Below are positions 1 through 11,260 of a stretch of DNA of 64,000 bases, piece by piece. Position 1 is the first letter of the stretch; each line of letters starts with the position of its first letter. The translations under genes and the position numbers were made by a program. Origin of the DNA: Cherax quadricarinatus (taxonomy: Eukaryota > Arthropoda > Malacostraca > Decapoda > Parastacidae); the NCBI RefSeq assembly GCF_038502225.1, contig NC_091298.1, positions 40,077,925 to 40,141,924 of the forward strand. The letters run 5' to 3'. The notes below the pieces were generated by a model. That model was not told the origin of the DNA. It searched no databases and saw only the letters and a list, made by a program, of their open reading frames with translations.

Positions 1-80
1 AGCAGTATGTCATTGAAGTCAGCTATGGTCAGTTTACCTTGTACTTGTTGAAATAAACATATTATTATTAATAATATTAC

Positions 81-121
<41 letters not shown>

Positions 122-488
122 TACTTGACCAACAAGGCAACCAAAACAGCTTGCTTGAACAATATTGTGGAAAATATTGTATATTTTCTGAAAATACTGT
201 GTATTTTGTATGTAAATTAGTGAAATATATTGTAGTTAATAAAAATTAATTTGTAAATAAAAAATGTTAGCGAGTGTTAGCGTCGCTTGGGGGGGGGAGA
301 TGCCATTGTTGTTTGGAATGGGGCAAGACAGACGCTAGTGAAATGTGGAAAAATTTCGTTGCTCTGGAGATTAAATTGTAGTTGAAACCTCTCAAATAGG
401 AGCAGAAATTGTTGGAATTGCAGTCCTGCAGAATGTGAGAAGCAGGCGATTGGACAGGACTCCGAAATTATATGTGAAAAGGGATAAT
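1..488. other. AT-rich intergenic sequence with (ATT)n microsatellite
   Basis: No gene is supported. An imperfect ATT/TTA trinucleotide array occupies about 60-120. A run of nine G occurs near 289-297. The remainder has no recognisable domain. Confidence 0.6.
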
Positions 489-1805
489 AGTTACATCTTC
501 CCTCAGATAAATAATGTCTATATTTATGATGAAATTCTGGCCAGTATTCTCTTCATATTTTAGGCAGGGGTTTATGTGCGACACACCAAGTAATCTCCAG
601 ACAAACTGGTGAGTGGTATTAATATAAATTCTCCTTCTGATATATAAATGTGTATATGTAATCATTAATTCAATTCAACATACAGTCCATATATTTATAT
701 TAATAATTTTACCATAATTCCTGGTGAAGTGTATTTCATTTGAAATTAATATAGGTCCAGAGTTTGACTTGTGGAGATATGAGAGTAGTAGGTATCGAAG
801 GGGGACATTTTTTGTGACGTAGGATGTCCTAAAATTCCTACATGTCTCTGTAACCCTTGATAAGGAATAATTATCGTTGTTACCAATTACTGGTATATAT
901 CTTATGAGGTTCATCCAGGTAATTTTAATATTTCACATATATGATGAACAATTCGCCGAACAATAATAATGTATATAGCAGCAGCACAGAGTCAGGAACA
1001 AGGAGACAAAATAACGACCATTACTGGGAATCATCAGCAGATCCTCCATGAAAGTCATAAAACTCCCTTAAAATACTGAATCTAAGTTCAGCATAACCAA
1101 GTCCCCGACTACGGCAGTGCTTAGATGCCACACAAAATAGGTCAGAAGCTTTAGCTTAGGACCTGGGTTGACTTAAAGTGTCGATACGACACACAACCTC
1201 AGGAAAACGACAAAGTTCACTAAGTCTGAACAATGCTCTGTGAACAGAATTACACAGAGCTACGTGATGTATGTTTCGACTCACCAACGAAATCATACTC
1301 ACCAAAATAGAGTGTAAATAACAAACAAACAGAGATGAGAGGGATGATTCCAGGACTAGGAGCAGATGGAGAGAGCCATGTTCCCCAGACCAAAAGCACA
1401 TGGAGAGAGCCATGTCCACCAAACCAGGAGCAGATGGAAAGAGAGTGGTGCTTGTCGAGCAATGACCAGCTATGGAGAGAGAGTGATTTCTCAACTACAA
1501 TCCTCACATCAGGTGATATCACGTGACTCGCCCGTGGTACTGCAGAGACGCCGGCAGGTAAACAAGCGAACTGATAGTTAGCGGTTTACCAATGTGGACA
1601 ACCAACCACAACTCTCGAACAGTGAGCACAGTGAAGTGTAAATGTTACATCCTTCCTAATGACATAGCTAAGTCAAATAATAGAATAAAGCAAGATGGTT
1701 TTATTTTAGCTATTAATGGAAATATCAGGAATATAAAATTATATGAAAGATAATATTCATCAAATATACATTATATACATGGTGTTCCTTTCAAGGGATG
1801 CAACA
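489..1805 (-). mobile_element. Diverged solo LTR related to the Gmr1-like element
   Basis: Read on the minus strand, this stretch follows the 1.3 kb LTRs at 8741 and 33769 block by block. It starts TGTTGC at 1805, followed by an ATGTATATAATGTATAT block (about 1765-1782), the TTTGACTTAGCTAT and AGGATGTAACATTTA blocks (1630-1680), the CACGTGA block (about 1520), and the CCCAGGTCCT, GCTTCTGACCTA and GCTGAACTTAGATTCAG blocks (1070-1180). A CCTTGTTCCTGA block lies near 990. The low-coordinate boundary is an estimate based on LTR length and an AGTTAC at 489. No internal coding region adjoins it, so it is a solo LTR or fragment. A short imperfect repeat of the AGCAGATGGAGAGAG type (1356-1440) lies inside. 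Confidence 0.6.
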
Positions 1806-2890
1806 AGCCCTACTAGTTTAGCGCTTTAATGTGATTAAAAAAGCAATGGTGAATACCATCATTCTTCAATGGCAGATACAATGTACGAAATGGATGAAAA
1901 GTTTCGTTAGTTAGAGTTGTGCCGGCACAATTTTTGTTGGATTCTGTACAATAACTGGAAAATGTATCTTCCGGTCAGATTTAAACGATCAGTGTTGATG
2001 TCTTGATGTTAGGTTGAGTAAGTTTAAAATTGGTTTCTGGAAAATAATTAATCATTGATCTTGACTTCACTGGTTTATCCAACGTTAAATCTACAAAGTT
2101 ATTATTTAAAAAATCTTTAAAGACCCTTGTGGATTTATAGTGACCTGTATTGGTTCCTATTTGTTTTTTCGTATATAAATGAAACTGGCAAAAATTTAAA
2201 TGCTGGTTTTTATTCAATAATTTCTTATTGCCTCAGCTCTTTGCCTATATTTTTCAACGATGATAACTTGATAATTTAAATTCTGACTGACTTCAGGTTG
2301 CTGTGCTAGTGTATTGTTTGATATTGGTGCTTCTGAGATATGAAAATTTAGTTTGTCTTCAAAACTAGTATTTCTTATCTCAAATTTTTACTTGGTTTAG
2401 GGCTGTAAGTGTTCTGTTTAAAAAACTGGGTATATTAGTGATGATTGTGGATATCAAATCTAATTGGCGTCAGATCACCCGTACTGTTTCTTAACAACAT
2501 TGTAAACTTATGCCACATACTGTATGAACTTCAGGCCACTGTACGAGCACTGGTATACCAGTGTACAGGGTCAGTGGTTTTGCCAATTCGGGGATATATT
2601 TGTCTGATCTCGCAACTATCGAAATACATCTAGTAATATTTGCTCTCCTAAATCTGGCAGTGTATGCACCTTACTGTGTTGACTGAATATTATACACCAT
2701 CAAAATAGTGCTGTATTTCCAGTGGACAGTTGAGTGGAGTCCCATATACAGTAGTAAGAGATAAGACTCTCCCCTCACCCTCTCTGCCCACTATCAACCA
2801 CAATTTTCTTTAGTCAGATTAATTTTAAGGCAGCCTTTGAAAATTTAAAACTTTATATAAAAGGAAAACGTCAAGGTTAGAATGGTTTCA
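1806..2890. other. Intergenic sequence, no gene seen
   Basis: AT-rich, with short open frames lacking any family signature. About 1806-1835 contains a TTTAGCGCTTTAATGTGATT stretch resembling the 3' core of the short retroelement at 19012 and 31961 (TTTAGCGCTT...TTGATTATAA). It may be an old relic of that family. Confidence 0.5.
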
Positions 2891-2891
2891 G

Positions 2892-3269
2892 ACCTGGAGT
2901 ATACCTGGAGAGGGTTTCAGGCCTGGAGTATACCTGGAGAGGGTTTCAGACCTGGAGTATACCTGGAGAGAGTTTCAGACCTGGAGTATACCTGGAGAGG
3001 ATTTCAGACCTGGAGTATACCTGGAGAGGGTTTTAGACCTGGAGTATACCTGGAGAAGGTTTCAGACCTGGAGTATACCTGGAGAGGGTTTCAGGCCTGG
3101 AGTATACCTGGAGAGGGTTTCAGACCTGGAGTATACCTGGAGAGGGTTTCAGACCTGGAGTATACCTGGAGAGGGTTTCAGACCTGGAGTATACCTGGAG
3201 AGGGTTTCAGACCTGGAGTATACCTGGAGAGGGTTTCAGACCTGGAGTATACCTGGAGAGGGTTTCAGG
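2892..3269. repeat. Minisatellite, 29-bp unit x 13
   Basis: Thirteen near-identical 29-bp units, each with two CCTGGAG boxes (CCTGGAGTATACCTGGAGAG) followed by GGTTTCAG. The unit length is not a multiple of three and contains no stop in any plus-strand frame, so a 138-codon open frame arises with a three-unit superperiod. That frame is not a gene. The array abuts a reverse-oriented LINE tail at 3270, whose own terminus carries the same CTCCAGGTA motif. Confidence 0.9.
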
Positions 3270-3310
3270 GGTCAACGCCGCCGCTGCCCAGTCTGTGACC
3301 AGACAACATC
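3270..3310 (-). mobile_element. LINE-B 3' tail fragment
   Basis: The reverse complement (GTCTGG...CAGACTGGGC...GTTGACCCC) matches the 3' tail at 5992-6061 and 15600-15665, which read GGTCACAGACCGGGCCGC then GGCGTTGACCCCCGGAAC, followed by repeated CTCCAGGTA boxes. Here the terminal boxes have been amplified into the adjacent 29-bp minisatellite. LINE-B is a working name for the family whose ORF2 end is visible at 15270-15640. Confidence 0.65.
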
Positions 3311-3504
3311 TTCCGACCACATCTTTCTATGACCCAATCAAGACACTACTCATTACTTCAAATTTATCTTAGCAAGAATTAAAAGCGCATTCCTGCCTGT
3401 AGGTAGACCTACTTGTTATTGTATAGCATAATGACAGTCCAAGATGACCAAACTCGACTCCTACAGTGCTTGGAATGTAGATGAATGGCTCAGAGAACCG
3501 ACAA

Positions 3505-3770
3505 GTTGATAAATTAGACACATGTGCAACACTTGGATATCTTTAATGAGGAAACGTTTCACCATACAGTGGTTTCATCAGTCCATACAAAGGAAGGACA
3601 GGAGGAGTTAAGGTAATCAGTCCCTCAGCCTTGAGTCGATGTGGTCAGTCCATCAGTCTTGAATAGAATACAGCATATCTGTGGAGAAGTAGCTGACACA
3701 GGGTAGGCAGGAGAGGTGCAGCAGTCGTAGGTGGTATCACATTTGCTCAATGTGGAAGTAGGTCGTGCCC
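3505..3770 (-). mobile_element. Penelope-type terminal repeat with hammerhead-like core
   Basis: On the minus strand CTGATGA (3581-3575) is followed by one unpaired A, a short stem ACCA/TGGT with a 5-nt loop, and GAAAC (3560-3556). This is the layout of a hammerhead ribozyme core: CUGANGA, stem II, GAAA. The flanks repeat GGACTGATGAAACC-like and ACTGATT boxes and match the insert at 14724-15011 (shared GGACTGA boxes, GAAACGTTTC, and GTTGCAYATGTGTCT downstream). Hammerhead motifs are known in the terminal repeats of Penelope-like elements. No RT is attached here. Catalytic ability is untested and stem II is weak. Confidence 0.5.
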
Positions 3771-3807
3771 AAGGGTTAGGCAGGTGAAGAATTCCCTATA
3801 TTTAGAT

Positions 3808-3920
3808 CATGGAGCAGGAAGAGTGATCCAGTAGCGGCCAGTGAAGAGGCGGGGCCAGGAGTTGTGACTCGATCCTTGCAACCACAACTAGGTGAGTAAG
3901 TACAACTAGGTGAGTACGCA

Positions 3921-3923
<3 letters not shown>
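3808..3923 (+). mobile_element. CR1-A copy 1, 3' tail only
   Basis: Contains the constant 3' end of this CR1 family: TGATCCAGTAGCGGCCAGTG, AAGAGGCGGGGCCAGGAG, CTCGATCCTTGCAACCAC, then a doubled CTAGGTGAGTA box. It runs directly into an (AC)n array. Everything upstream of the tail is missing. Confidence 0.8.

Positions 3924-3987
<64 letters not shown>
3924..3987. repeat. (AC)n microsatellite between CR1-A copies 1 and 2
   Basis: About 64 bp of AC, beginning immediately after the GAGTAC terminus of one CR1-A copy and ending at the truncated start of the next. Open frames across it are artefacts. Confidence 0.95.
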
Positions 3988-3988
<1 letters not shown>

Positions 3989-4812
3989 GGGATCTGGAGA
4001 GGTTGCAGACCTGGTCCAACAATTGGCTCCTGGAATTCAACCTCACCAAGTGCAGTCATGAAGATAGGGAGAGGGCGAAGAAGACCGCAGATGGAGTACA
4101 GTCTAGGGGGCCAGAGACTACAAACCTCACACAAGGAAAAAGATCTTGGGGTGAGTATAACACCAGGCACATCTCCTGAGGCACATATCAGAAAAATAAC
4201 TGCTGCAGCATATGGGTGCCTAGCAAACCTCAGAACAGCATTCCGACATCTTAATAAGGAATCGTTCAGAACCCTGTACACTGCGTACGTTAGGCCCATA
4301 TTGAACTATGTGGCACCAGTTTGGAACCCACACCTAGCCAAGCAGGAAAAGAAACTAGAAAAAGTGCAAAGGCTTATAACAAGACTAGTCCCAGAGCTAA
4401 GGGGATTGTCCTACGAGGAGAGGTTAAGGGAAATCGACCTGACGACACTGGAGGACAGGAGAGATAGGGGGGACATGATAACGACATACAAAATACTGAG
4501 AGGAATTGACAAGGTGGACAAAGACAGGATATCTCAGAGATGGGACACAGAAACAAGGGGACACAGTTGGAAGCTGAAGACACAGATGAATCACAGGGAT
4601 GTTAGGAACTATTTCTTTAGCCACAGAGTAGTCAGGAAGTGGAACAGTTTGGGAAGCGATGTAGTGGAGGCAGGATCCATACATTGCTTTAAGCAGAGGT
4701 ATGATAAAGCTCACAGTTCCAAGAGAGTGACCTAGTAGCGACCAGTGAAGAGGTGGGGCCAGGTGCTGGGACTTGACCACTGCAACCTCAACTAGATGAG
4801 TACACACACACA
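3988..4812 (+). pseudogene. CR1-A copy 2, RT C-terminus and 3' end
   Basis: Begins abruptly after (AC)n inside RT, at residues matching RDLERLQTWSNNWLLEFN. A deletion follows after the NLTKC block. The open frame continues through the CR1 C-terminal region: YVRPILNYVAPVWNPHLAK, then SYEERLREIDLTTLEDRRDR, then MITTYKILRGIDKVDKD, ending near 4735. The 3' tail (AAGAGGTGGGGCCAGG, ACTAGATGAGTAC) and a short (AC)6 follow. The C-terminal block with LEDRR and a terminal KWNSL...FKQRYDK is typical of CR1-clade LINEs. Confidence 0.85.
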
Positions 4813-6791
4813 CAAGGATATCAGAAATAATGAGAAGGTCAGGGTGAGCCCCTAGTTTACCCAAAGGTGTAGAGAGAGGCCAAAATCAAGTGTTCTAGAG
4901 AATGGAAGTAGTATAGAAGGCAAAGGACCCAGGGGAATAAGGAAAGAAATCATAGAGCCCAAAATGCATATGCGCAGGTAGGGAGGCCCAACAGCAATAT
5001 GAAAATGATGAAGCAACGACAGCTAAATCTGACCCGAACCTGTTGTACAGCCACATCAGGAGGAAAACGACAGTGAAGGATTAGGTAATCAGGCTGAGGA
5101 AGAAAGAAGGGAGGTCACAAGTAACGACCATGAAGTATGTGAGGAGCTCAACATGAGATTTCAAGAAGTGTTCACAGAGGAGACAGAAGTGAAGAGGCTG
5201 ATGAGTGAGCTAGATACCTCGAAGGCAATGGGGCCGGATAACATCTCTCCATGGGTCCTGAGAGAGGGAGGAGAGGTGCTATGTGTACCACTAACAACAA
5301 TTTTCAATGCATCTATCGAAACAGGGCAACTACCTGAGGTATGGAAGACAGCAAATATAGTAACACTTTTTAAAAAAAGCAAACAGACACGAAGCATTAA
5401 ACTACAGACCGGCGTCACTGACATGTATAGTGTGCAAAGTCATGGAGAATATTATCAGAAGAGTGGTGGAGCACCTAGAAAGGAATGAGCTTATTAATGA
5501 GAGCCAGCGCGGTTTTAGGGATGGGAAATCCTGTGTCACAGACCTTCTGGTGTTCTATGACAGGGTGACAGCAGTAAGACAAGAGAGAGCAAGAGATGTG
5601 GAGATTGCATTTTCCTGGACTGTAAGAAGGCGTTTGACATAGTTCCTCACTAGAGATTAGTGCAAAATCTGGAGGACCAGGCAGGGATAACAGGTAAGGC
5701 ACTGCAATAGATTAGAGAATACCTCTTAGGAAGACAACAGTGGGTCATGGTATGTGGGGAGGTGTCAGAGTGGGCACCTGTGATGAGCGGGGATCCACTG
5801 GGGTCAGTCCTAGGACCGGTGCTGTTTCTGGTTTTGTGAACATGAAGGAATGAATAGACTCCGAAGTGTCCCTATTCGCAGATTATGTGAAGCTGATGAG
5901 AAGAATTCAGTCGGACGGGGACAAGGCAGAACTACAAAGGCATCTGGACAGGCTGCAGGCCTCGTCCAGCAAATGGCTTCTTGTGTTCAACCAGGCCTGG
6001 TCACAGACCGGGCCGCGGGGGCGTTGACCCCCGGAACTCTCTCCAGGTAAACTCCAGGTAAACACCAAGTGCAAAGTCATGAAGATTGTGGAAGGGCAAG
6101 GAAGACTGCAGACAGAGCACAGTCTAGGGGATTAGAGACTACACACCTCACTCAAGGAAGAGGACCTTGGGGTGAGTATAACTCCGATCACATCTCTTGA
6201 GGTGCACATCAACCAAATGACTTCTGCAGCATATGGATGCCTAGCAAAACTAAGAGCAGCATTCTGACATCATAATGAGGAGCTGTTCAGGACCCTGTAC
6301 ACTGTGTATCTTAGGCCCATATTGGAGTATGCAGCACCATTTTAGAACCCACAACTAGCCAAGCACGTAAGGAAATTAGAGAAAGTGCAAAGGTTTGCAA
6401 CTAGACTGGTCCCGGAGCTAAGGGGTATGCCCTACGAGGAAAGGTTAAGGGAAATCGACCTGACGACACAGGAGGACAGGAGAGTTATGGGTATATGATA
6501 ACGACATACAAAATACTGAGAGGAATCGACAAGGTGGACAGAGACAAGGTGTTCCAGGGATGGGAATCACAGGGTTGTTAGGAAGTATTTCTTTAGTCAC
6601 TGAGTTGTTGGGAAGTGGAATAGTCTGGGAAGTGATGTAGTGGAGGCAGGATCCATGCATAGCTTTAAGAAGAATTGATATGATAAAGCTCATGGAGCAG
6701 GATGAGTGACCTAGTAGTAGCCAGTGAAGTGGCGGTGCCAGAAACTGTGACTCGATCACTGCAACCACAACTAGGTGAGTACTGCTAGGTG

Positions 6792-6794
<3 letters not shown>
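4813..6794 (+). pseudogene. CR1-A copy 3, 5'-truncated ORF2 with many frameshifts
   Basis: Starts in the linker between endonuclease and RT (matching 54695 onward in copy 13) and runs to the 3' tail at 6700-6794. RT blocks are visible in pieces: LDTSKAMGPDNISPWVLREG at 5210, ESQRGFRDGKSCVTDLL at 5500, then a heavily damaged palm. At least five frameshifts or stops separate them. A 70-bp LINE-B tail interrupts it at 5992-6061. It ends in a doubled CTAGGTGAGTAC box that opens into (AC)n. Confidence 0.8.
5992..6061 (+). mobile_element. LINE-B 3' tail inserted in CR1-A copy 3
   Basis: Copy 13 reads continuously across this point (TTCAATCCCACCAAGTGCAA). Here about 70 bp intervene: AGGCCTGGTCACAGACCGGG, CCGCGGGGGCGTTGACCCC, CGGAACTCTCTCCAGGTAAA, CTCCAGGTAA. 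It is the same tail as at 15600-15665. It represents an extremely 5'-truncated insertion containing only the LINE-B 3' end. Confidence 0.75.

Positions 6795-6861
<67 letters not shown>
6795..6861. repeat. (AC)n microsatellite between CR1-A copies 3 and 4
   Basis: About 67 bp of AC bounded on the left by the GTGAGTAC terminus of copy 3 and on the right by the truncated start of copy 4. Confidence 0.95.
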
Positions 6862-6866
<5 letters not shown>

Positions 6867-8331
6867 TCACAGGAGAAAAGTGGTGGAACACCTAGAAAGG
6901 AATGAGCTTATCAACGACAACTAGCATGGATTCAGGGACGGGAAATCCTGTGTCACAAACCTACTGGAGTTCTACGACAGGGTGACAGCAGTAAGACAAG
7001 AGAGAGAGGGATGGGTAGATTGCGTTTTCTTGGACTGTAAGACTTTTGACACATTTCCACACATGAGATTAGTGTACAAGCTGGAGGACTAGGCAGGTAT
7101 AACAAGGAAAGCACTGCAATTGATCAAAGAATACCTGACGGGAAGTCATCTGCGAGTCATGGTACGTGACAAGGGGTTAGAGTGGGCATCTGTGACGAGT
7201 GGGGTTCCACAGGAGTCAGTCCTAGGACCAGTGCTGTTTCTGGCATATGTAAATGACTTGATGGAAGGAATAGATTCAGAAGTGTCCTTGTTTGCAGACG
7301 ATGTGAAGTTAATGAAGAGAATTCAATCAGAGGAGGACTAGGCAGAACTATAAATGGATCTGGACACGCTTCAGGCCAGGTCCAGAAATTGGCTCCTGGA
7401 GTTAAACCCAACCAAGTGCAAAGTAAAGTAAAAGGATACAAGTGCAACTAATGTGACATTTTATCGTGACAACGTTTCGCCCTCCAGGAGCTTTGTGAAC
7501 CTGATACGGCTTGACAAAACTCCTGGAGAGCGAAACGTTGCCACAATAAAATGTCACATTAGTTGCTCTTGTGTCCTTTTACTTGTCGGTAATTCTACTA
7601 ACATATATACAAGTGAAAAATGATGAAGATCGGGGAAGGGCAAAGAAGACCGCAGACAGAGTACAGTCTAGGGAGTCAGAGACTACAATCCTCACTCAAG
7701 GAAAAGGATCTAGGGGTGAGTATAATACCGAGCACATCTCCTGAGGCGAATATCAACCAAGTAACTGCTGCAGCAAATGGGCAACTAATAATGCTAAGAA
7801 TAGCATTCTGTCATCTGAGTAAAGAATCATTCAAGACCTATTCAAGGCCCATATTGGAATATGCAGCACCAGTGTGGAACCCACACCTGGCCAAGCTCGT
7901 CAGGAAATTAGAGAAAGTCCAAACATTTGCAACGAGAGTAGTCGCAGAGTTAAAGGGCATGTTCTACGAGAAGAGGTTAAGAGAAATCGAGGACTGGAGA
8001 GATAGGGGGGATATGATAACAACATATGAAATACTGAGAGGAATCGACGAGGTGGACAGAGATGGGACACAGCAACAAGGGATTACAATTGGAAGCTAAA
8101 AACTCAGGTGAGTCATATGGATGTTAGGAATTATTTCTTTAGTCATAGAGTTGTCAGGAAGTGGAATAATTTGGAAAGTGTTGTTCTGGAGACAGGAACC
8201 GTACATAGCTTTAAGGAGAGGTATGATAAAGGTCATGGAACAGAGGGAGAGTGATCTATTAGCGATCAGTGAAGAGGCAGGGCCAGGAGCTATGAGTCGA
8301 CCCCTGCAACCGCAAACAAGGGTACAGGGGA
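6862..8331 (+). pseudogene. CR1-A copy 4, RT fragment with hairpin insertion
   Basis: Begins mid-RT (RRKVVEHLERNELIND region) directly after (AC)n. The palm is readable at 7120-7341 (VTSGVPQESVLGPVLF, then SLFADDVKLMKR, with the FADD catalytic pair). An insertion at about 7422-7612 splits the thumb. The C-terminal part is readable at 7620-8099 but carries internal deletions. The 3' tail (AAGAGGCAGGGCCAGGAGC, CGACCCCTGCAACCGC) ends near 8325 without a long AC array; a further CR1-A fragment follows directly. Confidence 0.8.
7422..7612. mobile_element. Foldback insert with paired GAAACG hammerhead-like boxes
   Basis: Interrupts CR1-A copy 4 between CCAAGTGCAAAGT and CAAGTGAAAAATGATGAAGA, an imperfect 12-14 bp target duplication. 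The insert is an imperfect inverted repeat: AACTAATGTGACATTTTAT (7447-7465) pairs with ATAAAATGTCACATTAGTT further right. Each arm has a GAAACG box next to a CTCC/GGAG stem. The arrangement resembles the hammerhead-bearing repeats at 3505 and 14724 in a decayed, head-to-head form. Confidence 0.6.
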
Positions 8332-8740
8332 TGGCTGGGCTGAACAAAAAGCACTGGGAGAAAGGCTCAAGAACAAAATGGAACAGGAGGGGGAGAAAAG
8401 GCTAAGTGACTTTTGCAACACAATAGTCGAGAAGATATCTACAGAGAGCAGGAAGCGGGAGTTATGAGCTCTTGCTGCTGAGGCAAGCATGCAGAGACTG
8501 ACTTGCAGCACTTTCCCTCAGTACTTTCTGGTAAGAAAAGATATGAAACAAAATTTTGTAGTGGAAGGCACCATTAGAGGGTTCCCAAAAATACCAGCAA
8601 GTGTACCTCAACTGTGATAGAATACAAAATCAAAAGGAGAGAAAGAGTAAGGATGTGCCAGAGGCGGGAAGAGGGGGATGAGGCAGATATTGGCAGACAG
8701 GGAAGCACAGCTTCGAAAGGAGCAGCAAACACAACCACAC
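8332..8740 (+). pseudogene. CR1-A copy 5, ORF1 part, split by the LTR element
   Basis: Purine-rich, lysine/glutamate-coding sequence related to the ORF1 region of copy 10 (44395-45270). It contains GAACAAAAAGCACTGGGAGA, AAATGGAACAGG and GGAAGGCACC blocks. It stops at CACAC (8736-8740), the target duplication of the LTR element. The same CR1 copy resumes after the second CACAC at 35063. No intact frame remains. Confidence 0.6.
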
Positions 8741-10004
8741 TATTGCGACCCCTGAATGGGTCACAATGTATATAATGTATATTACCTGTTCATATAATTT
8801 TATATTGCTTACATTTGCGATAATAGCTAAATCATAAATATATTGCTTTATATTATTATTTGACTTAGCTATATTTATTAGGTAGGATGTAACATTTATA
8901 TGTTGTTAAGTAGCTAACAACATTGTCTAAAAATCGTTGTGCTCGTTATGCTGCCGGCTCCTTTGTGTTGCTGGGCAGCAGCAGTCCACTGAGTCACGTG
9001 ATCAGGGGGTGATCACACCTCACCTGGGTGAGACTGTCTTGCTTTGATTTACCCTCTCTTGTCTGTTGGACGTTCTTCGAACAAGACGTGCCTAGCTCTT
9101 CCTTGTGGGCCCTTGTTGGAAGATCATCTCTGTCGCTTTCTTGTTGGTTCTGTGGAACTCTGTTCACAGAACATTGCCTAGACTTAGTGATTTTCGACGT
9201 TGTACTGAGGTTGTGTGTCTTATAGACATTCCGAGCAACCCAGGTCCTGAGCTGTAGCTTCTGACCTAATTTGTACTGGTATCTGTGTACTGTCACAGTC
9301 GGGGATTTTCTAATGCTGAACTTAGATTCAGTAGTATGGGAGTTTTGTGACTTTTGTGGATCTTCAGATGGTTCCTACTTAGTGTCGTTATATTATTTCC
9401 TTGTTCCTGATTCTGTGTCACAGTTGCTTGTTATATTGTTGTTCGGCTTATCAGTCGTTTTATTGTTCAAGCAAGCTGTTCTGATTGCCAGGTTGGTCAA
9501 GAAGTTAGTTTATGTGAGGACTTTTAGTCAGTCACTGGTTAAGTCTAGTCGATTCTTGAGACAGTGAACTACTTAGAGCACTTACACACATACACACAAA
9601 CTTACTTGTATATATTTGTATTATGTTGTCAAATTCTAATAATGTATCAGACGGTACTTATAAACCATAAAGATGTGATATGTGCTTTCAACACAATACT
9701 ACTCTACACCAGAGAAGTAATTATTATTATTATTTTGTTTATATTGATTAATTTAATTTACTTATATAATATATGCCTAGACAATTTTATCGTTAATAAA
9801 CTTATTTTAATTTCTTTAGTTAGTAGCGTACCAGTTGTAATCCTGAAGCACTATTGAATCTTACTGAATTCTAATGGATAATTGGACCAGGATACTGACT
9901 ACTTGTTACAAAAACCCAGTAACAGGCTGGATGCTAGAAGGGCAGCCCTTTCTAGTATTCACTGGAGATCTCTAGGCTTATTAGAAATCGCGTTATTTGT
10001 AACA
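8741..10004 (+). repeat. 5' LTR of the Gmr1-like element
   Basis: A 1264-bp direct repeat of 33769-35062, nearly identical over its length. It lacks a ~30-bp segment (around ATCTAGTGCTCTTAGTTTGA in the other copy) near 8905. It begins TATTGC (probably a mutated TGTTGC, as retained by the relic at 1805) and ends GTAACA, giving short terminal inverted repeats. Open frames of 76-100 codons occur in both LTRs and are not considered genes. No convincing TATA box or polyadenylation site was assigned. Confidence 0.92.
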
Positions 10005-10280
10005 AATGGGGGCCTGTCCGAGATGTTCATGAGCCAAGGTGTTGGAGAAATTGTCCAGTTTGACATACTAGCAACTCTATGGTCAAACACTTTGAGTACT
10101 TTCCTAATCTAAAGACTTCGAGTTTTGTCTTGTACAACATAATAGGTGGATGTAAGTCTCTTGATCCAAGGAGATGGAAATACTGTTTATGAGCTCTAGC
10201 TCTAAGACAACCAACACTAAAATTCCTATTAGGATTATAGTTTCCCATAATCACTCTCGTAGTGCACTTATTTTCGTGAT
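10005..10280 (+). promoter_or_regulatory. Primer-binding site and leader of the Gmr1-like element
   Basis: Two bases after the 5' LTR comes TGGGGGCCTGTCCGAG (10007-10022). It begins with the TGG expected when a tRNA 3'-CCA end primes minus-strand DNA. The priming tRNA was not identified. The leader continues to ATTTTCGTGAT (10270-10280), the first copy of an 11-bp target duplication. The second copy is at 17686, so leader and gag are continuous once the intervening LINE is ignored. Confidence 0.75.
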
Positions 10281-10820
10281 TTTTTTTATATATTTTATTT
10301 AAAACATACAATACATTATATAAATAAAAGTGTACAGTATCGGATCATACATAGCCAATATATATTCTTCATTATCTAAACACACTGTACGTTTTACTTT
10401 GCCCTTACATAAAATTTCCCTCATCACCTATACAGTTCATCCCTTAACACTTATGCTAAATATAAGTTTAAATAATGTTAGACTTGACAGCAATAAAAAA
10501 AAATGCAATATTCAGTAATATGTTAAATATATACACTTCACTCAACTTATAGATGTATTATGCCATTAAACATAATTCCATTAAAACAATATAAAACTGT
10601 GTAATTAATACAAAATAAAGACAATCCTCTTACTCCTTCCCATCTGCTAATTACAATATACACACTAAAAAACTGCATTCAGTAAAAATTAAAACAGTAA
10701 ACCTAATCCCCCCCTTTAACCCCTTTCACCATATTGTACAACAACTCACCATTGTTCATTTAATTAACTACTAGACAATAGTTATAAAAGCCTACTGCTA
10801 TCCTAACAACACAATTGATA

Positions 10821-11260
10821 TTAATACAAGAACACAGTATCGGATCTTCCACATACAATATTAATACAAGAACACAGTATCGGATCTTCCACATACAATA
10901 TTAATACAAGAACACAGTATCGGATCTTCCACATACAATATTAATACAAGAACACAGCATCGGATCTTCCACATACAATATTAATACAAGAACACAGCAT
11001 CGGATCTTCCACATACAATATTAATACAAGAACACAGCATCGGATCTTCCACATACAATATTAATACAAGAACACAGTATCGGATCTTCCACATACAATA
11101 TTAATACAAGAACACAGTATCGGATCTTCCACATACAATATTAATACAAGAACACAGTATCGGATCTTACACATACAATATTAACACAAGAACACAGCAT
11201 CGGATCTTCCACATACAATATTAATACAAGAACACAGCATCGGATCTTCCACATACAATA
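10821..11260. repeat. 40-bp tandem repeat, 11 units, in the LINE 3' UTR
   Basis: Eleven exactly 40-bp units from TTAATACAAGAACACAG through CGGATCTTCCACATACAATA, with a T/C variant at one position (CAGTATCGG or CAGCATCGG). A single ancestral-looking GTACAGTATCGGATC block lies upstream near 10331, and a second one abuts the array. It falls inside the 3' UTR of L1/Tx1-like copy B. Confidence 0.95.

Noticed and set aside
2882..3298. 138-codon frame of repeated LEYTWRGFQ-type peptide
   Set aside because: Pure translation of the 29-bp minisatellite, with no start context or non-repeat domain.
9271..9857. Hydrophobic 97-98 codon frames, repeated at 34327-34915
   Set aside because: They lie entirely within the LTRs, are preserved only because the LTRs are nearly identical, and match no known protein type.
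10821..11260. Possible CRISPR array (regular 40-bp units)
   Set aside because: Units are contiguous and near identical with no unique spacers, and the genome is eukaryotic.
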